A DNA stretch of 64,000 nucleotides from Symbiodinium natans (lineage: Eukaryota > Sar > Dinophyceae > Suessiales > Symbiodiniaceae): the NCBI GenBank assembly GCA_905221605.1, contig CAJNDS010000531.1:1-64000 (forward strand), written 5' to 3'. Under the pieces are notes generated by a model. That model did not search any database and was not told the origin of the DNA. It saw only the letters and a list, made by a program, of their open reading frames with translations. A program made the position numbers and the translations under genes. Of this stretch, positions 40,146 to 51,446 are shown one piece after another; position 1 is the stretch's first letter; each line of letters begins with the position of its first letter.

Positions 40146-42665
40146 ATGGACCTCCCTCATGACCTACTGGCATCCTTCTTATCCGGAGGGCGCACTTTGT
40201 ACTCCTCTATTTGCTTACACTTTCTTGCTTTTGCGCGGTCTCCTGACCCCCTGGTCCCGGCGGTCCGAAGGCCCTGGTCTCGTCGTCCACTCATCTCCCG
40301 ATCCCCGGTCGCAGTCTCGCGGCCCCTAAGAATTTTCGAGCTGTCAAAGGACATGAATCAACGACCCATATGATTTCCAAAGACATCATGTAAGCATTGT
40401 GTTTGCAGATGGCGCCCGCGCTTGAGCTGTGCAATCTTTGTTTTCAAGCAATGTCGTGCCATCAGACATTCCTTCCAGGCCCATGCGAGTCTTTTCTAAA
40501 CCCATCTTGCGAGCTGTGTTTGCGCAGTGCCATGGTCTCAAACCCTCCTTCAACCCTAAGCCCTAAGCCCCTAGTTTGGCGAGGTGAAACGCGTAAATCT
40601 CTTCACGCCAGGAGGTGGCCCTGTCGGTCTTCTTGCCGCTGGTGACTTCGGCCTGATCGGCTTGGGTGACGTGGGTGAGGCACCTGAAAACCACATAGAC
40701 AATGTTTCTTTGGGGGTGTATTTCGGACTTTTGTGCTTGATTTTTGCCATGAAGAAATGGCCGTTGTCTCCAAGTTTGTCGAAGAACTCTACAAGCTCAG
40801 CTAGGGACTGTTTGTGGTTCTGGGCCTGTTGTATGGAAAACAAGAGGCCGTGGGAGTATGCCATGTTTCAGACTTGCCTGCTAGTTCTATCAAAAGTGCC
40901 CTGTTGACTTTGTTGGTATACACGGTGCTTTCTTTGACTTAGGGTCTAAGTCACATTGCCGACAACAGTATTCGCTTTGTTTGTCAGAGCATCCATACCC
41001 GTTCGTTTAAGCATCCGTGCTGCCAGTGCATCCGTTGCCCAGAGCATCCATGCAAAGCATGCGCGACAAGAGAATGGTATCTCCAAGCACAAGACCCAGT
41101 ATCCAAGACTCTAAGACTCATTTTGGCACTGCAAGGCGGAAACCCTACACTTACCACGCCTCGGCCCCAGGCCACGACCAATGAAAAAACGGAAAGTACA
41201 GTTTTACATGCTTACCGGGACTACGGTTTCAAGCAAGAACTGGAGCAATTTTCCCCCGAGGAAAACTAGTCCAAAGATCCTCTCAGGCCTCGAGCGAAAT
41301 TACGTTTTGCGAAGCAAATCCCTGAGCCTTGAGTCTTTTCGACACCTCCCGCATCTGCTCCGCAACAGATGGAGTTTCAGGCGCGTACACTTGTAGCTAC
41401 CGTCGGCGCATGCACGAGAAAGTCTCAGACAACCTCGCCATCAACCCCAAGACCATGGCAAGTTGATCACATCGAACTGCACCGAATGGCGATCCGGACC
41501 TACTGGAGCAAGGAACCTTAAGTCCGATTAATCTCCCGAAGTCGAGAAGTCGCAATTTGATGGATGAGGGGTGTCATGTGAAAGTCAGAAAGTCTCGAAA
41601 AGTCGACATGTTGAGAGAAGCATCAAAAGGCGATCAATCCTCACTGGCCCGAAACCCAAACCAAGCTTCGGATGATGTGGAATTCAACGTCCCAAACCGT
41701 CCGAAAATTTGAACTCGTCGAAAAGTCCAGGCAAAAGCCGAGCAATGGAGTCTCCGGCTGACAGAGACAACAATGACAACCGCTTGCTTGCTAGATGCTT
41801 TTCGAAAGGTACGTTTTGCAGACGCTGGCATCCAAACAGGATTTGATGCGTCTCCAGAGAAGCACTCTGTGTGCGTGTCGCGTCAGCAACACCTCAGACC
41901 CTGATCCAAGAGGGGTACAAGCAGTGGCGTTTAATGGCATTTAGTTGAGTTTAGTGGAGGTCTGGACCGCCGCAGTGACCGAGGCCAGATCGGTGTCGCG
42001 GCGGATGTCTTTGGGCTTTCAGTTGGGGGTGCGTTGGCTTTGCATCTGGGCTTTGGACTCTGAACCGTGCCAGGTGGTCGCAACATCTGCTGTAAGGGGT
42101 GGCCGTGTGGCCGTCGTCACCTCCAACAGGACAGTGGCTGCCGCGAACTTGGCATATGATGCCGGTGCTGCAAGTGAGCTTATATGCGCCATAGAATCGA
42201 AAAGTTAGGGCCTTCAGGCGTAGGCCCGACAGCGTGTCTTTCGAAGTCTTATGCAGATCAAGAAGAGGCATGGTCATATTGGTCATTGTTCTTTTCGTTC
42301 GTCTTATTTTTGGTGGGGTGTGGCCAGCTTGTTGTAGCAGCGCTGTGGCCATCCCCAAGTCTTCCGCTTCTTCTGCTGCGATACCTTCAGGCCCTATGGC
42401 CACTGTCAGGTCTTCTCTGTGTCCTCTGGGGCTTTGGTGGCCCAGCGGGCTTTCGGCTACAGTTATGTTACGGTACCTCGGCAGCCGTACGTGTCTCCTG
42501 CGACTGGCAAGTGACATGGGTCATTTGCGTCTGGGTCTTTGTTACATGTTTTCAGCTTTTGTTGGGCAGTACAAGAGGTACGCAATGTGGGTCGGCCTAA
42601 TGATGCCTGAAACTGTAAGCCCACTACCGACATTTCATCCACCACAAAAAGCATGCTGAGATCAG
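40146..42665. other. No confident gene
   Basis: A + strand frame at 40584-40907 includes NLFTPGGGPVGLLAAGDFGL and GLGDVGEAPENH; a - strand frame over it reads LAELVEFFDKLGDNGHFFMA. Neither has family support. At 42184-42600 a hydrophobic frame (SLFFSFVLFLVGCGQLVVAA) competes with another. None is accepted as a gene. Confidence 0.25.
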
Positions 42666-42718
42666 GCTGCTGAAATGTTTACGGATGGCCGAGTTGCTGT
42701 TGGAGCTTATACCAACAA
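42666..42718 (+). CDS. Candidate exon (MFTDGRVAVGAYTNN)
   Basis: After AGATCAG the frame reads AAEMFTDGRVAVGAYTNN. The V-A-V-G-A-Y strand recalls propeller-type extracellular repeats. It may belong with the exons at 43149 and 44041. Borders are uncertain. Confidence 0.35.
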
Positions 42719-43148
42719 CAGAGCCACCAATGCAGTACAGCTCCTTGGCTCTGAGTTATTCCTTTCGGAAGGGTCCCGTAGGACATGGCCAAACACTAAC
42801 TTGAGATGTGGAGCCGATGCCGCAGGATCGCCCGCATGGAGATCTTCAGCTCAGACCTTTCTGAGCGCCTCACGCAGACGTGGGGGATGCCCCTCGTCCC
42901 ACCTCCTATCTCGGTCTACGTAGCAAAAGCGGCCCGGCCAGCAGAGGTTTTCCGCAAAGGAGGTGGACGAGACGCACAACATGGCAGACACCAGGTGCGA
43001 AACTCGTCGCTGTGTGTGCACTGCAGAGTAACAGGCATCGAGGGCTTCGATGTAAATCGTATGTATTCCATTTCTATCTGTCTATCCGTGCAGTTTGCAC
43101 GAGGCATCACGAATCTGTGTTGCGATGAGCCGTGCAGCCCTTGTTGAG

Positions 43149-43242
43149 GGTCTATGGCCTGGTCCTCGATGATCTGGAGGAGCACGTCTATGTGGCCGGA
43201 GAGTCTGCGGGGGGCAACACGATCTTCCGCTGGAATGGGCAG
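43149..43242 (+). CDS. Exon of possible extracellular protein (VYVAGESAGG)
   Basis: Between TGTTGAG and a GC donor (CAG|GCCGGG) the frame reads VYGLVLDDLEEHVYVAGESA, then GGNTIFRWNGQ. The pattern I/VYVxGxSxGGNTxxxxWN resembles beta-propeller repeat families such as SBBP. Phase 0 at the 3' end. Similarity is from motif shape only. Confidence 0.5.
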
Positions 43243-44040
43243 GCCGGGCTGAGTTGCAAACCTCCAAAACCCTAGAGACCATGCTCAGGTCCCCACACAC
43301 AAAGCTTCCTCTAAGCTTCCCGGCGAAGCGACGGCAGTATCGGCAGGACCTTTCAACGGGCACGGCCCGCGACACGGGCACCCCGATGCGGCTTGGAACA
43401 CCAGATCTACTTTGATGTACAGGAAGTTGATGCGAGTCCAGAAATTTGAGCTGGGAGCCCACCTAAGCATCGGAAGTCTACCAAAGAGCTAGCAAGTGTT
43501 GGTTGCCCATCACGTCGAGACTTGCCCTAAACCTACCATACCGACGACTTGTAGAAAGTTTAGGCCCTAGACCGAACCTCCGGCCACAGGCCCTTGAAGG
43601 TGCTTTGCATGCGTTGGAGTGCTGCTTTCTTGTATCTGCACCATTCAGAACACCATTAGCGAACATCCAGACTCACAACTCCAACGGACATGCAAGCAAA
43701 ACGCAGGGACTTCGTGCCCCTTCCCGAGCTGTAGCCCGAGGTGGATGGCCAAGTCGGATGCGCACGTTGGCTATGTTGGCCGAGTGCGGGCCAGCGACGG
43801 AGTCGTCGTCGGAGGTGACATTGGGAATGGGGCATTGGACCATGGGGCCTGTCATGGTGGCTTCGAACAGCGCGTTCTCTGCTCTACTGCTCAGAGAACA
43901 GGTACGTTTATAGCGCCCATCCTCCGCTCGGGCCAGCGGCTGAACACCTTCCGCATGAAAGGCTCCGAGTGCATCGGATGTGTGCTACGCGTTGCTGTGA
44001 AATCTGAATTCAGAACGTCACACGATTTGTTCGAAGGTAG

Positions 44041-44077
44041 CGCCCTGCAGTTCGATGGCGAAAGCAACTCCCTCTAC
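44041..44077 (+). CDS. Candidate LamG-like exon (ALQFDGESNSLYV)
   Basis: The frame reads ALQFDGESNSLYV, the typical first strand of a LamG/concanavalin-like jelly-roll domain (ALxFDGxxxYV), ending near the donor GTGCCT at 44078. The true 5' border may be 44038. It is short, so the assignment is weak. Confidence 0.35.
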
Positions 44078-44103
44078 GTGCCTTCCTTATTCCTAAGGAC
44101 TTA

Positions 44104-45379
44104 AGGAGAGCCTCCGCAGCTCTGTGCCGAGCCTTCGGGATCTTTTTTTACCTTTTTTCCTAAGGCTCTAAGGACAACAGGGCCCTGAACCCTTCCCGAA
44201 AAGTCGCAAAAAGCCCAATCTTGGCTACTCTCAAGGTCATGGGAACTTCCACTTGTTGCATCCCGGGCCGGACTGCCTTCACCCTGGCCGGACAAAGGCA
44301 AGGCGATTTGGGGTTTTTGAGTGGCTTAGGTTTGAAGGCATAAGGGCTTCGGGTACAAGGAAAAAGTCATGGAAGGGGTGAGGGTGTCTAAAGGGTTTCA
44401 GGGCTTATGTGCGTCGGTGTTGTCGGGGGAGAAGCTCGCCGGACAAGACCTTTCAAGCTCCAAGCATCTCCAAGCCAAAGCTTTAGGCCAGCTGCAGCTT
44501 AGAGTTTGGGGTTTGAAAGCTGATGCAAAGGCCCTCTGAGCCCACAAGCTACATGCAAAGCTCAAGTCACTTCAAGAAGGGTGGATGGCGGTGACCCGGC
44601 GGGATATGCCGGGAGTGACCCGAGCCTCGTGGCCTTCGACCTGGAGCTGAGGCCCCGCGTAGAAAGTAGGGTGCTGTTAAGATGGTCACCAAGGTGCTAG
44701 GGCTGCTAGGAGCTGCTAGGAGCTTTCGGGTCGGGACTCAACACTTCGGAATCGCTTCAAGGCCTTGGCATCGACCTCTGGGCTTTACGTTACCGGTCGC
44801 CCGTCCTGCCATGTGCAAGCCCAAATGGCTATCTCAGCCTATCTCAACCTGGTTCAACCGCAGAGCCCGCAAACTTCCCGCAAGCATCAAAGCACCCCAA
44901 AAAGCACCTTAAGCTGCCTTTAGCCCTGAGGCAGCGCCGGGCCTGGACCACGTTCAGCCGCTGGCGAAACAAGGGATCCCCAGCAGGCCGAACACTTCCG
45001 CTGCCACCTCACAAGGGAAATCTGGGCTTGGCAATGCTCCGGCACGTTACCTTGCGTTATCGGTGCTGGTCTTGCCCTTCTGTTTCTGTTGTGATTTAGT
45101 GTGCAGCTGCCAGTATACTACTGGTACTCCAATGGCCGTGTGGAGGTGCTCTAATGTCTCTTAGGAACGTGGGCTCACGCGTTCAAAGCTGTCCCAACTG
45201 TCCAAGACGACGGGTTTGTGTCGCCTGTTTCAGAGTAACGTGAAAATGTGAAACGCTCCATGAGATGGAGAGATCATGAGAGAGCATAGAGAGCATGTGC
45301 TTCTGTTGTGGCTGCTGCCATCCAAGGGCTGGTGAACAAAACAAACTCGCACTGTGGGGTGTGGGGCTCCAGGTTTCAG
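44104..45379. other. No exon seen
   Basis: Probably intronic or intergenic. Open frames near 44682-44912 have no support. Confidence 0.3.
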
Positions 45380-45610
45380 GCACTTGGTTGCGTGTGCAAA
45401 CCCGTGCAACGCCGGTCCATGCACGTGTACCTGGCTCAGGGGTCCAAAAACGGTTTCGAAGATTGCAGAGTGGAACCTGCCAGGACTCTCAGTCCAGAAC
45501 GGCCTCTTGACCATCGCCGTGACAACGCATGGAGGCCAGGCCATCACCACGCAGAATGCGCTGTTCCCCAACGCCTCGGAAGCGGAGGCCATTGCTTGCC
45601 AGGGTCACAT
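45380..45610 (+). CDS. Exon of Cys-containing extracellular-like protein
   Basis: After GTTTCAG the frame reads HLVACANPCNAGPCTCTWLR, with C-x3-C-x4-C-x-C, then SVQNGLLTIAVTTHGGQAIT and TQNALFPNASEAEAIAC. It looks like a disulphide-containing extracellular segment. It could be the same gene as the exons at 42666-44077. The 3' border is near CAGG|GTCACA. The family is unknown. Confidence 0.45.
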
Positions 45611-45849
45611 GGGGCAAATGGGCGTTCCTAGATGTTGCTGGCTTTCTGTACTGTACTGGCTCTTTCTACCGACGTCCGAAGAAGAAGCTCAGAAGCCTAA
45701 AGGCCTAAAAGCGCCGCGACACCTGTTACTCCCTCATCCCTCAGAATCCCGCAGAGTGTCCCTGGAGTGCCAAAAAAGAATCTGGCAGGGAGTCGCGTGC
45801 GACAGGATGCTCAAGAAAAACGGCACTCCCTGCCCGTCCACTGATGCAG

Positions 45850-46078
45850 GCTAAAGCCTGAACCTCGAACCTACGCCCAACACCGTAAACCACAAAGATG
45901 TTCAGGCACTGATCACAACTACCCTACAAGGTTGAAAGAAAGAAGCAAGGAAGTCAGGAACAAACCTAAACCCCAACCCCCCAAAATCCTAAACCCTTAC
46001 GACCTACATGCAGAACCCTAAAGTTCTGAACCATAAATCCTAACTTCGAAAATCCCAAACCCTCCTGACTCTACAGCA
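45850..46078 (-). repeat. Degenerate CCCTAAA-like tract
   Basis: CCTAAACCCC, CCTAAACCC and AACCCTAAAG words: the C-rich orientation of the telomere-like motif. It ends at 46078, where the orientation flips. Confidence 0.6.
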
Positions 46079-47640
46079 TTTTGGGGTTTAGGGTTTGCAG
46101 GCTCGTGGGTCCTGGCTGCTTTAGGTTAGGGTTTAGGATTTAGGGTTTTTTGGGTGCGCAGTTTAGGGTTTAGGGTTCTTAGTTTTAACTTTGAATTTTT
46201 TTAAAGGCAGAACTTTAGGGTTTTTAAGATAGGAGTTTAGGATTTCAGTTCTGTGTTGAGGGTTTTGATGGTTTGAGTTACTTTTTTTGGTATTTGTTTT
46301 TATGTTTTGCATATTTATGAGTTTAGGGCTTGTAGAATCTTAGATAGGTCTGTGGCTTGGGCCCGCCCTTGGGTTTTTGAGGGTTTAAAGGCGCGCATGA
46401 TTCTGGCGCTTAGATCTTCGTTTTTTTGTATTTTTCAGGGTTTTAAAATCTTTAGTTAGGGTGTTATGGATTAAAGGGCTTTAAAACTTTGAGGGGTGTA
46501 GGCATCTGATGATTGTTTCGTGTTTTCAGGGTCATCTTGAGGTTCAGTTATTCAGGCTTCAAGGTTTAAGTATTTGGGGTTTTGCGTTTAGGATTTTGAG
46601 TATGTTTTCGGTTTTGGGCTTTGTAGGCTTTGGCAGTTTTTGGGTTCTGCGTCCTTGGGTGTTTATAGAGGGTTTTCCGGCTTAGGGTTCAGGGTGTGTA
46701 AGGCTTTCAGGGTTCTTTGCTTTTTGAGGGTGTATAGGCTTTACAATACGTTGTTCTGGTTTGGTGCCTTTAGAGCTTGAAGGTTTTCGAGGTTGAGTGG
46801 ATCAGGGGTTTGCATCTAGGATTTCTTTCTTTTGCAGCAGTTTTTTTCTGGGGTGGTTTTGGGTCCTTGGGGTTTTTCGGGTTTTAAAGGGTATGGTGTT
46901 AGGGCGTAACTTCGGTTTTAGATTTTCAGGGGTTTTAGCTTTAGGGCGTTTAGGTTTTGACGGCTTCAAGGGGTTGCAGGGTACTCAGAATTTGGTGTTT
47001 GGGCTTTGTGGGCACCTTTTCAGTCTTGAAGGGTTTCGAGGTTTAGGAGTTTAGGGTCTGGGTTTGGTGTGTAGGGTTGAGGTTTTGGTGCTTCAAGGCT
47101 TTGCACGTTGTAAGGTTTTGGGCCCTTGTGGTTTTTAGGGGCTTTAGGAAGCTCGTTCTAGGGTTGGGGTTTGGGTTTCTTCGGGTGTAAAGGGCAGAGT
47201 GCTGCAGGGTTGTTGATTAGTTGTTGGTGTTTTTTTGTTCTTAGGGCTTTTTCAGCTTTAGAGTTTGGACGGGCTTTAGAGCCTCAAGAGTTGGCAGGGT
47301 TTGAGAATTTTGAATGCTTCTAACCGTTTTTGGGCCTCCTGGAGTTTAGGCTTTGTAGTTACGGGTTTGGTGTCTTTAGGGTTTTAGGGTAGGGCTTTGG
47401 GTTTCGAGATTCCCGGGTTAGACGGTTTTGGGGTTGCTTTAGGACGTTAATGGCTTTATTAGTGGCTTTAGGACTTCTTTCGGGCTTTCAGGGCTTTTAG
47501 GGTGGTAGGGTCCAGGGTTTGCAGGCTTTTGATTGTGCTCTCGGGTTTCGTGTCGTTAGCGTTTTACGGGTTTCGGGGTTTGGGTTTGGTTTTGAGGGTT
47601 TTGACAGTTTTGAGGGTTGAGGGTTTTGATTTGCATTTAT
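46079..47640 (+). repeat. Long degenerate TTTAGGG-like tract
   Basis: About 1.5 kb of G/T-rich sequence with TTTAGGG, GTTTAGGATTT, TTTTGAGGGTT and many intermediates. It begins GGGGTTTAGGGTTTGCAG and ends GAGGGTTTTGATTTGC. No gene; the long frame at 46797-47054 (Phe/Gly/Leu-rich) is a product of the repeat. Confidence 0.75.
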
Positions 47641-49044
47641 AGGAAACGGCTTAGCATTCAAAAGTCCAGTGGCTTATGAATGGCAAGTTAAACATGTGCT
47701 TTGAATGGATTGGCAAAAGCACAGTCTCAAGAACACATGAAAAAGCTAAACATGAAAAAGGAGTACTATTTGTATGCAAAGCAATACTATCATACCCCTG
47801 AATGCGAGGATCTGGCCTGCGATGTGCCGTCCGACGCCAAACTCACGGACGTTTGGCTAGCTGTGCCTGCGATGTGAATCGACTGGGTTTTGTTTAGCGC
47901 CATAGGGCCATTTTCGTTTAATGTGCTAAGCGCAGGCCCGCTTTGTGAGTAGCAGCACAAATGCATGAAATGCCTGCGCCGTTTTGGCCGGTGTTGCGAA
48001 AGGGGTTGCTTGCAGCGAATGGGCCGCGGCACTGCTACCCTGGCGAGGATCGTACGCACGGGACCGCGGCGAAGGTCCACAAACTACGACAGTTCTGTAC
48101 CTAGAACCGATGGGATGCGCGAATCAAACCCATCCAGCAGGCATGAGAAGCAGGAACGTACGTTGCCACGTTTCAGCGGTTCGGAGTTGTTCCAGCTTCG
48201 AAAAGTGATCGCAAATCGTGTAATCTCGATGAAAACCGCGACGAAACGGGTCCCGAAGCCAGGCCCGCGATTAGGCGAGAAAACGAAAATCATACGTGTG
48301 AGATTAGCGCACATCAGTTCGCAAGTCCTCCAAGTGTAACCGTGGCACGAAATTGGTGATGGCGCCAGCGTTTCGCGCCATGACTTTGCAAGGTGTTGGA
48401 GGCTTGCGTGCGGGACAAATCTATTCCTTTCGAGCCCCGAAGCCCCAGACTCCTCGATCCTACGTCTGAGGTTTTGCCCGCCCTGCCGCCAGTGGGCACT
48501 CCGACATTCCCCAAAGGTCGTGCCAGGCGGTTTGAAAGGATGTTTTTTTCTCGGGTTTTGTTAGGGTTTCTGGTTTTCCCGAAACCCCACGATTTCCCAG
48601 TTCTCTTGACAGAGCTCCGGTCATGAGATTGGCTTCCTCCAGTAACCCTGCGGCCTTAAACCTTACAACAGGCCGGGCCTAAAGCGCCCTGAACCAACAG
48701 GCGTGTCTTCTTCGGTCGGCTGCGGCTGCGGGTGCGCTCTGCGGAGGCCTCCTGCTCCGATTGCCCCCATCCATTCGCCTTGATGGTTTTTTATACCTGA
48801 GCTCAGCAGCAGTCCGAAGCCCAAGGCCCTTCAGCTCAACACCCAGAATTGCAAGCCAAGACCTAGCATGGAAGAGACAGCCAGAGAGAAACATCGAGAA
48901 TGCTTAGCCCGCGGAACAGGGCCACCTGCTCAAATATGCTGCTAACAGATCCTGACTAACTCTGCAAAAATCCAAGAGCAAAGCAACAGGCCCTTGACTT
49001 GTCGCTCATGCACTTAAACAGCTTCGGGCAATCCACCCTTTCAG
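47641..49044. other. No confident gene
   Basis: The sequence 47960-48440 is of more even composition but I recognise no protein or RNA in it. Confidence 0.3.
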
Positions 49045-49107
49045 ACCTTTGTCGACGATGCCGATGCTCGCCGGGGTCTGCGTCGCGGTCTGGCACGGGC
49101 GCTGCAG
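49045..49107 (+). CDS. Exon 1 seen of the SEA-like protein
   Basis: 21 codons between TTTCAG and GTGAGG, phase 0/0. FVDDADARRGLRRGLARAL is the helix that opens such modules. Confidence 0.6.
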
Positions 49108-49839
49108 GTGAGGGGAATTAGTTAGTTTGTTTGGTTAGTGACTGGATCCATCCTAGTTGTGTAGATTTACGAGGCTTTCTTGATTCAGGGCTTTTGGCTG
49201 AGGCTGTAAGTTGTAAGTGGTCCTCTCAACCGTAACGTCTCTCAAGCTTCTTCCTCGAAGGTTTTGAACACAAGCAGAAAAGCGCGAAAAGGTGTTGAGA
49301 AGCGAGGCCTCCTCAACTTGCACCTGCCAACATCTCGCTTACTACAGGAATCCCAGGAGCCGGAGAGGCCCACCGAAAAACCACGAAAAGCCCAGAAGCC
49401 GGAGCATCCTGGAGGTGCCTGAGGAGAACGTGAACGTGACCAGCGTCCAGGTTGTCCCCCTTGGGGGCCGCCGGCTGGCGATGCTAGGCCTCGCGACTGC
49501 TCTCCCCCAACTGACTTTCTCAACTGAGCGTGGGTCAGCGGTTCTTGAGGCTTTTCCCACACCACTCCGCTCCAGGAGAGTTACTCGTGGAATACACGGT
49601 CACCGAAACGGATCAGCCCATGGACATGGCGGCTGTGGAGCACATGGTTCAGGAGGCTCCGAATCCTTGGGGCCAGCTGCTGGGGAGGGTTTATTCGGGG
49701 CTCTAGTGGCGGAGTGTTTAGGAGAGTTGAGGGCTGTAGATGCAGTGCTTCAGGCATTTCAATATCAATCACAATTTTTGATGACCATGATGATGACGAT
49801 GATGATGGTGAATGGTGATGGTGATGGCGATGGCGATGG

Positions 49840-49870
<31 letters not shown>

Positions 49871-50796
49871 CATGATGATGATGATGATGATGATGAGGAT
49901 GATCATGGTGAATGGTGATGATGATGGTGATGATAATGGTGATGATGATGGTGATGCTGCTGCTGCTGCTGATGATGATGATGCTGATGATGATGTGGTG
50001 GTGCTGGTGGTAGCGGTGGCGGTGGCAGTGGTGGTGGCAGTGGTGGTGGCGGTGGTTGGTGGTGGCGGTGGCAGTGGTGGTGTTGGTGGTGCCGGCGCTG
50101 GAAATTGGTGCGGATGGTGAATACGCTGCTGCTGACTGGTATCATGGTGCTGACTGGTATCATGGTGTACTCGCTATCTCCGGAACCATCCAAACCCTGA
50201 GTCGGGCAGCGACCCGCAGGTCGAGGCGAACTCCACTGCGATCCTGGGCGAGATGGTCTCTGCTATCGCCGAGTTGGCCCCAGAGTTCGCGACCTCCATC
50301 GAGGAGCAACTTTTTGATCTGAGGGTTGTTTAGGTTGTAGGGTCTAAAGGTTCTGGGCAACCATCTTACGGGCCCTTCCGAGGTTGAGGTTTGTGGGTTT
50401 GTAATCGCAGATGGTCCATTAGGCCTCAGGTCGAGGGATCGGCTTCGAGCGGCAGGTTGCCCAGAAGAAGCACTCTGACAGTACATAAGTACCATCCATT
50501 CCATGTGATGAACTGCTCCAATCTCCCTCCAACTCCCACCCTCGCACCCACCCTCCCACCCTGAGGAGGTGGAAATAGAGGCGGCGTCAACCAGTACCGA
50601 GGGCTCATTGACCTCAGCATCCCTGACCCAACCTTCTACCACCATTTCGACCTCGAAGGAGTTGCTCTCAGCAGATGTCGCGGAGAGCACCACCACATTC
50701 AATGCAGAAGATGCTCTAAGCTCGAGTAGTCAGCATCCTGGAGCCTTCCTGTGGACGGCTCTTTTAGTCGCGGTGTACCGTACCAAACGGCTATGA
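49045..50796 (+). CDS. Probable type I membrane protein with SEA-like modules
   Basis: Five + strand exons read in order: 49045-49107 (TFVDDADARRGLRRGLARAL Q, then GTGAGG), 49415-49477 (VPEENVNVTSVQVVPLGGRR L), 49581-~49685 (LLVEYTVTETDQPMDMAAVE...), 50220-50324 (VEANSTAILGEMVSAIAELA...), 50566-50796. The sequence V-x-V-x-x-V...GRRL followed by a V-x-Y-x-V strand is the pattern of repeated SEA-like modules common in dinoflagellate surface proteins. The last exon is a Ser/Thr-rich stalk, then GAFLWTALLVAVYRTKRL and a stop: a C-terminal membrane helix with a basic cytoplasmic tail. The upstream exons with the signal peptide were not found. Phases agree at the joins I could test. Confidence 0.6.
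49415..49477 (+). CDS. Exon 2 seen of the SEA-like protein
   Basis: 21 codons from CTGGAG| to a GC donor (CTG|GCGATG). VNVTSVQVVPLGGRRL carries an N-V-T sequon and the RRL mark of the module. Confidence 0.6.
49581..49685 (+). CDS. Exon 3 seen of the SEA-like protein
   Basis: LLVEYTVTETDQPMDMAAVE, then HMVQEAPNPWGQLLG. The acceptor is GGAGAG|; the donor is unclear near 49680-49690. Confidence 0.55.
49790..50095. repeat. (GAT)n/(GGT)n microsatellite in an intron
   Basis: GATGATGATG, GGTGATGGTGATG and GGTGGTGGCGGTGG runs of about 300 bp within the intron before 50220. Poly-Asp, poly-Met and poly-His frames here are artefacts. Confidence 0.95.
50220..50324 (+). CDS. Exon 4 seen of the SEA-like protein
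   Basis: After CCGCAG: VEANSTAILGEMVSAIAELA, then PEFATSIEEQLFDLR, before GTTGTT. CTGAGG stands at both ends of the next intron (50319-50324 and 50561-50566). Confidence 0.65.
50566..50796 (+). CDS. Terminal exon: Ser/Thr stalk and membrane helix
   Basis: EVEIEAASTSTEGSLTSASL, further Ser/Thr-rich sequence, then GAFLWTALLVAVYRTKRL and TGA. The 3' end of the gene. Confidence 0.7.
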   Translation, partial: EVEIEAASTSTEGSLTSASLTQPSTTISTSKELLSADVAESTTTFNAEDALSSSSQHPGAFLWTALLVAVYRTKRL

Positions 50797-51408
50797 AGTG
50801 CACCGCAATGATGCAATGTACAGATCTGGCTGCTTGGAGCAGCGGCTGGGTGCTGCGACGTGCACCTTGTACATCGTTCTGCCTTGCAGCAAGACCCGCC
50901 GACTGCACTTCAAGACAGCCGCAGCTTGCCTGGGAGGTCGGGTGGTGCAGCGGGTGCAAACGTGAAATGTGCACGGGCAATGCGGCTGCTTTAAGACTCT
51001 GACCTTCCAAGCAGAGTATGCATCCTGATTTGGTCTGTCGCTCACCAGTCAGCGCAGCCCAACAAGGCGAGGTTGCCGAGACTATTGCCTGCACAAGCAG
51101 AGCCTTGTAGTGGGCGAAAATGATGCTTGGATTCTTTCACTTGGTCGTCGCATGTTATTGGTGAGGCGGGGAGATGACGACTGAATTCGTGAACCTGCCC
51201 GAAATCCTAAATCTACGACAAGCAGGTGGATTAAGACTCGACAAGCCCCAAGCCCATGGTGTAAGACTCGACGAGCCCCAAGCCCATGGTGTAAGGTTTG
51301 GGGTTGGGAGTTTCTGAGTGTTGGACTTCTTCCAGTCTTGGCGCAGTTTTGTGGCTCGAAGCCCGTCGCCCTTTCTGTGGGTCTTCTTCAAGGCGGGACA
51401 AAGGTGGA

Positions 51409-51446
<38 letters not shown>

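Noticed and set aside
39763-40173. Ile/Tyr-rich ORFs
   Set aside because: Translation of the AT microsatellite.
46797-47054. Phe/Gly/Leu-rich ORF
   Set aside because: Translation of the TTTAGGG-like tract.
49800-50193. Asp-, Met- and His-rich ORFs
   Set aside because: Translation of the GAT/GGT microsatellite in an intron.
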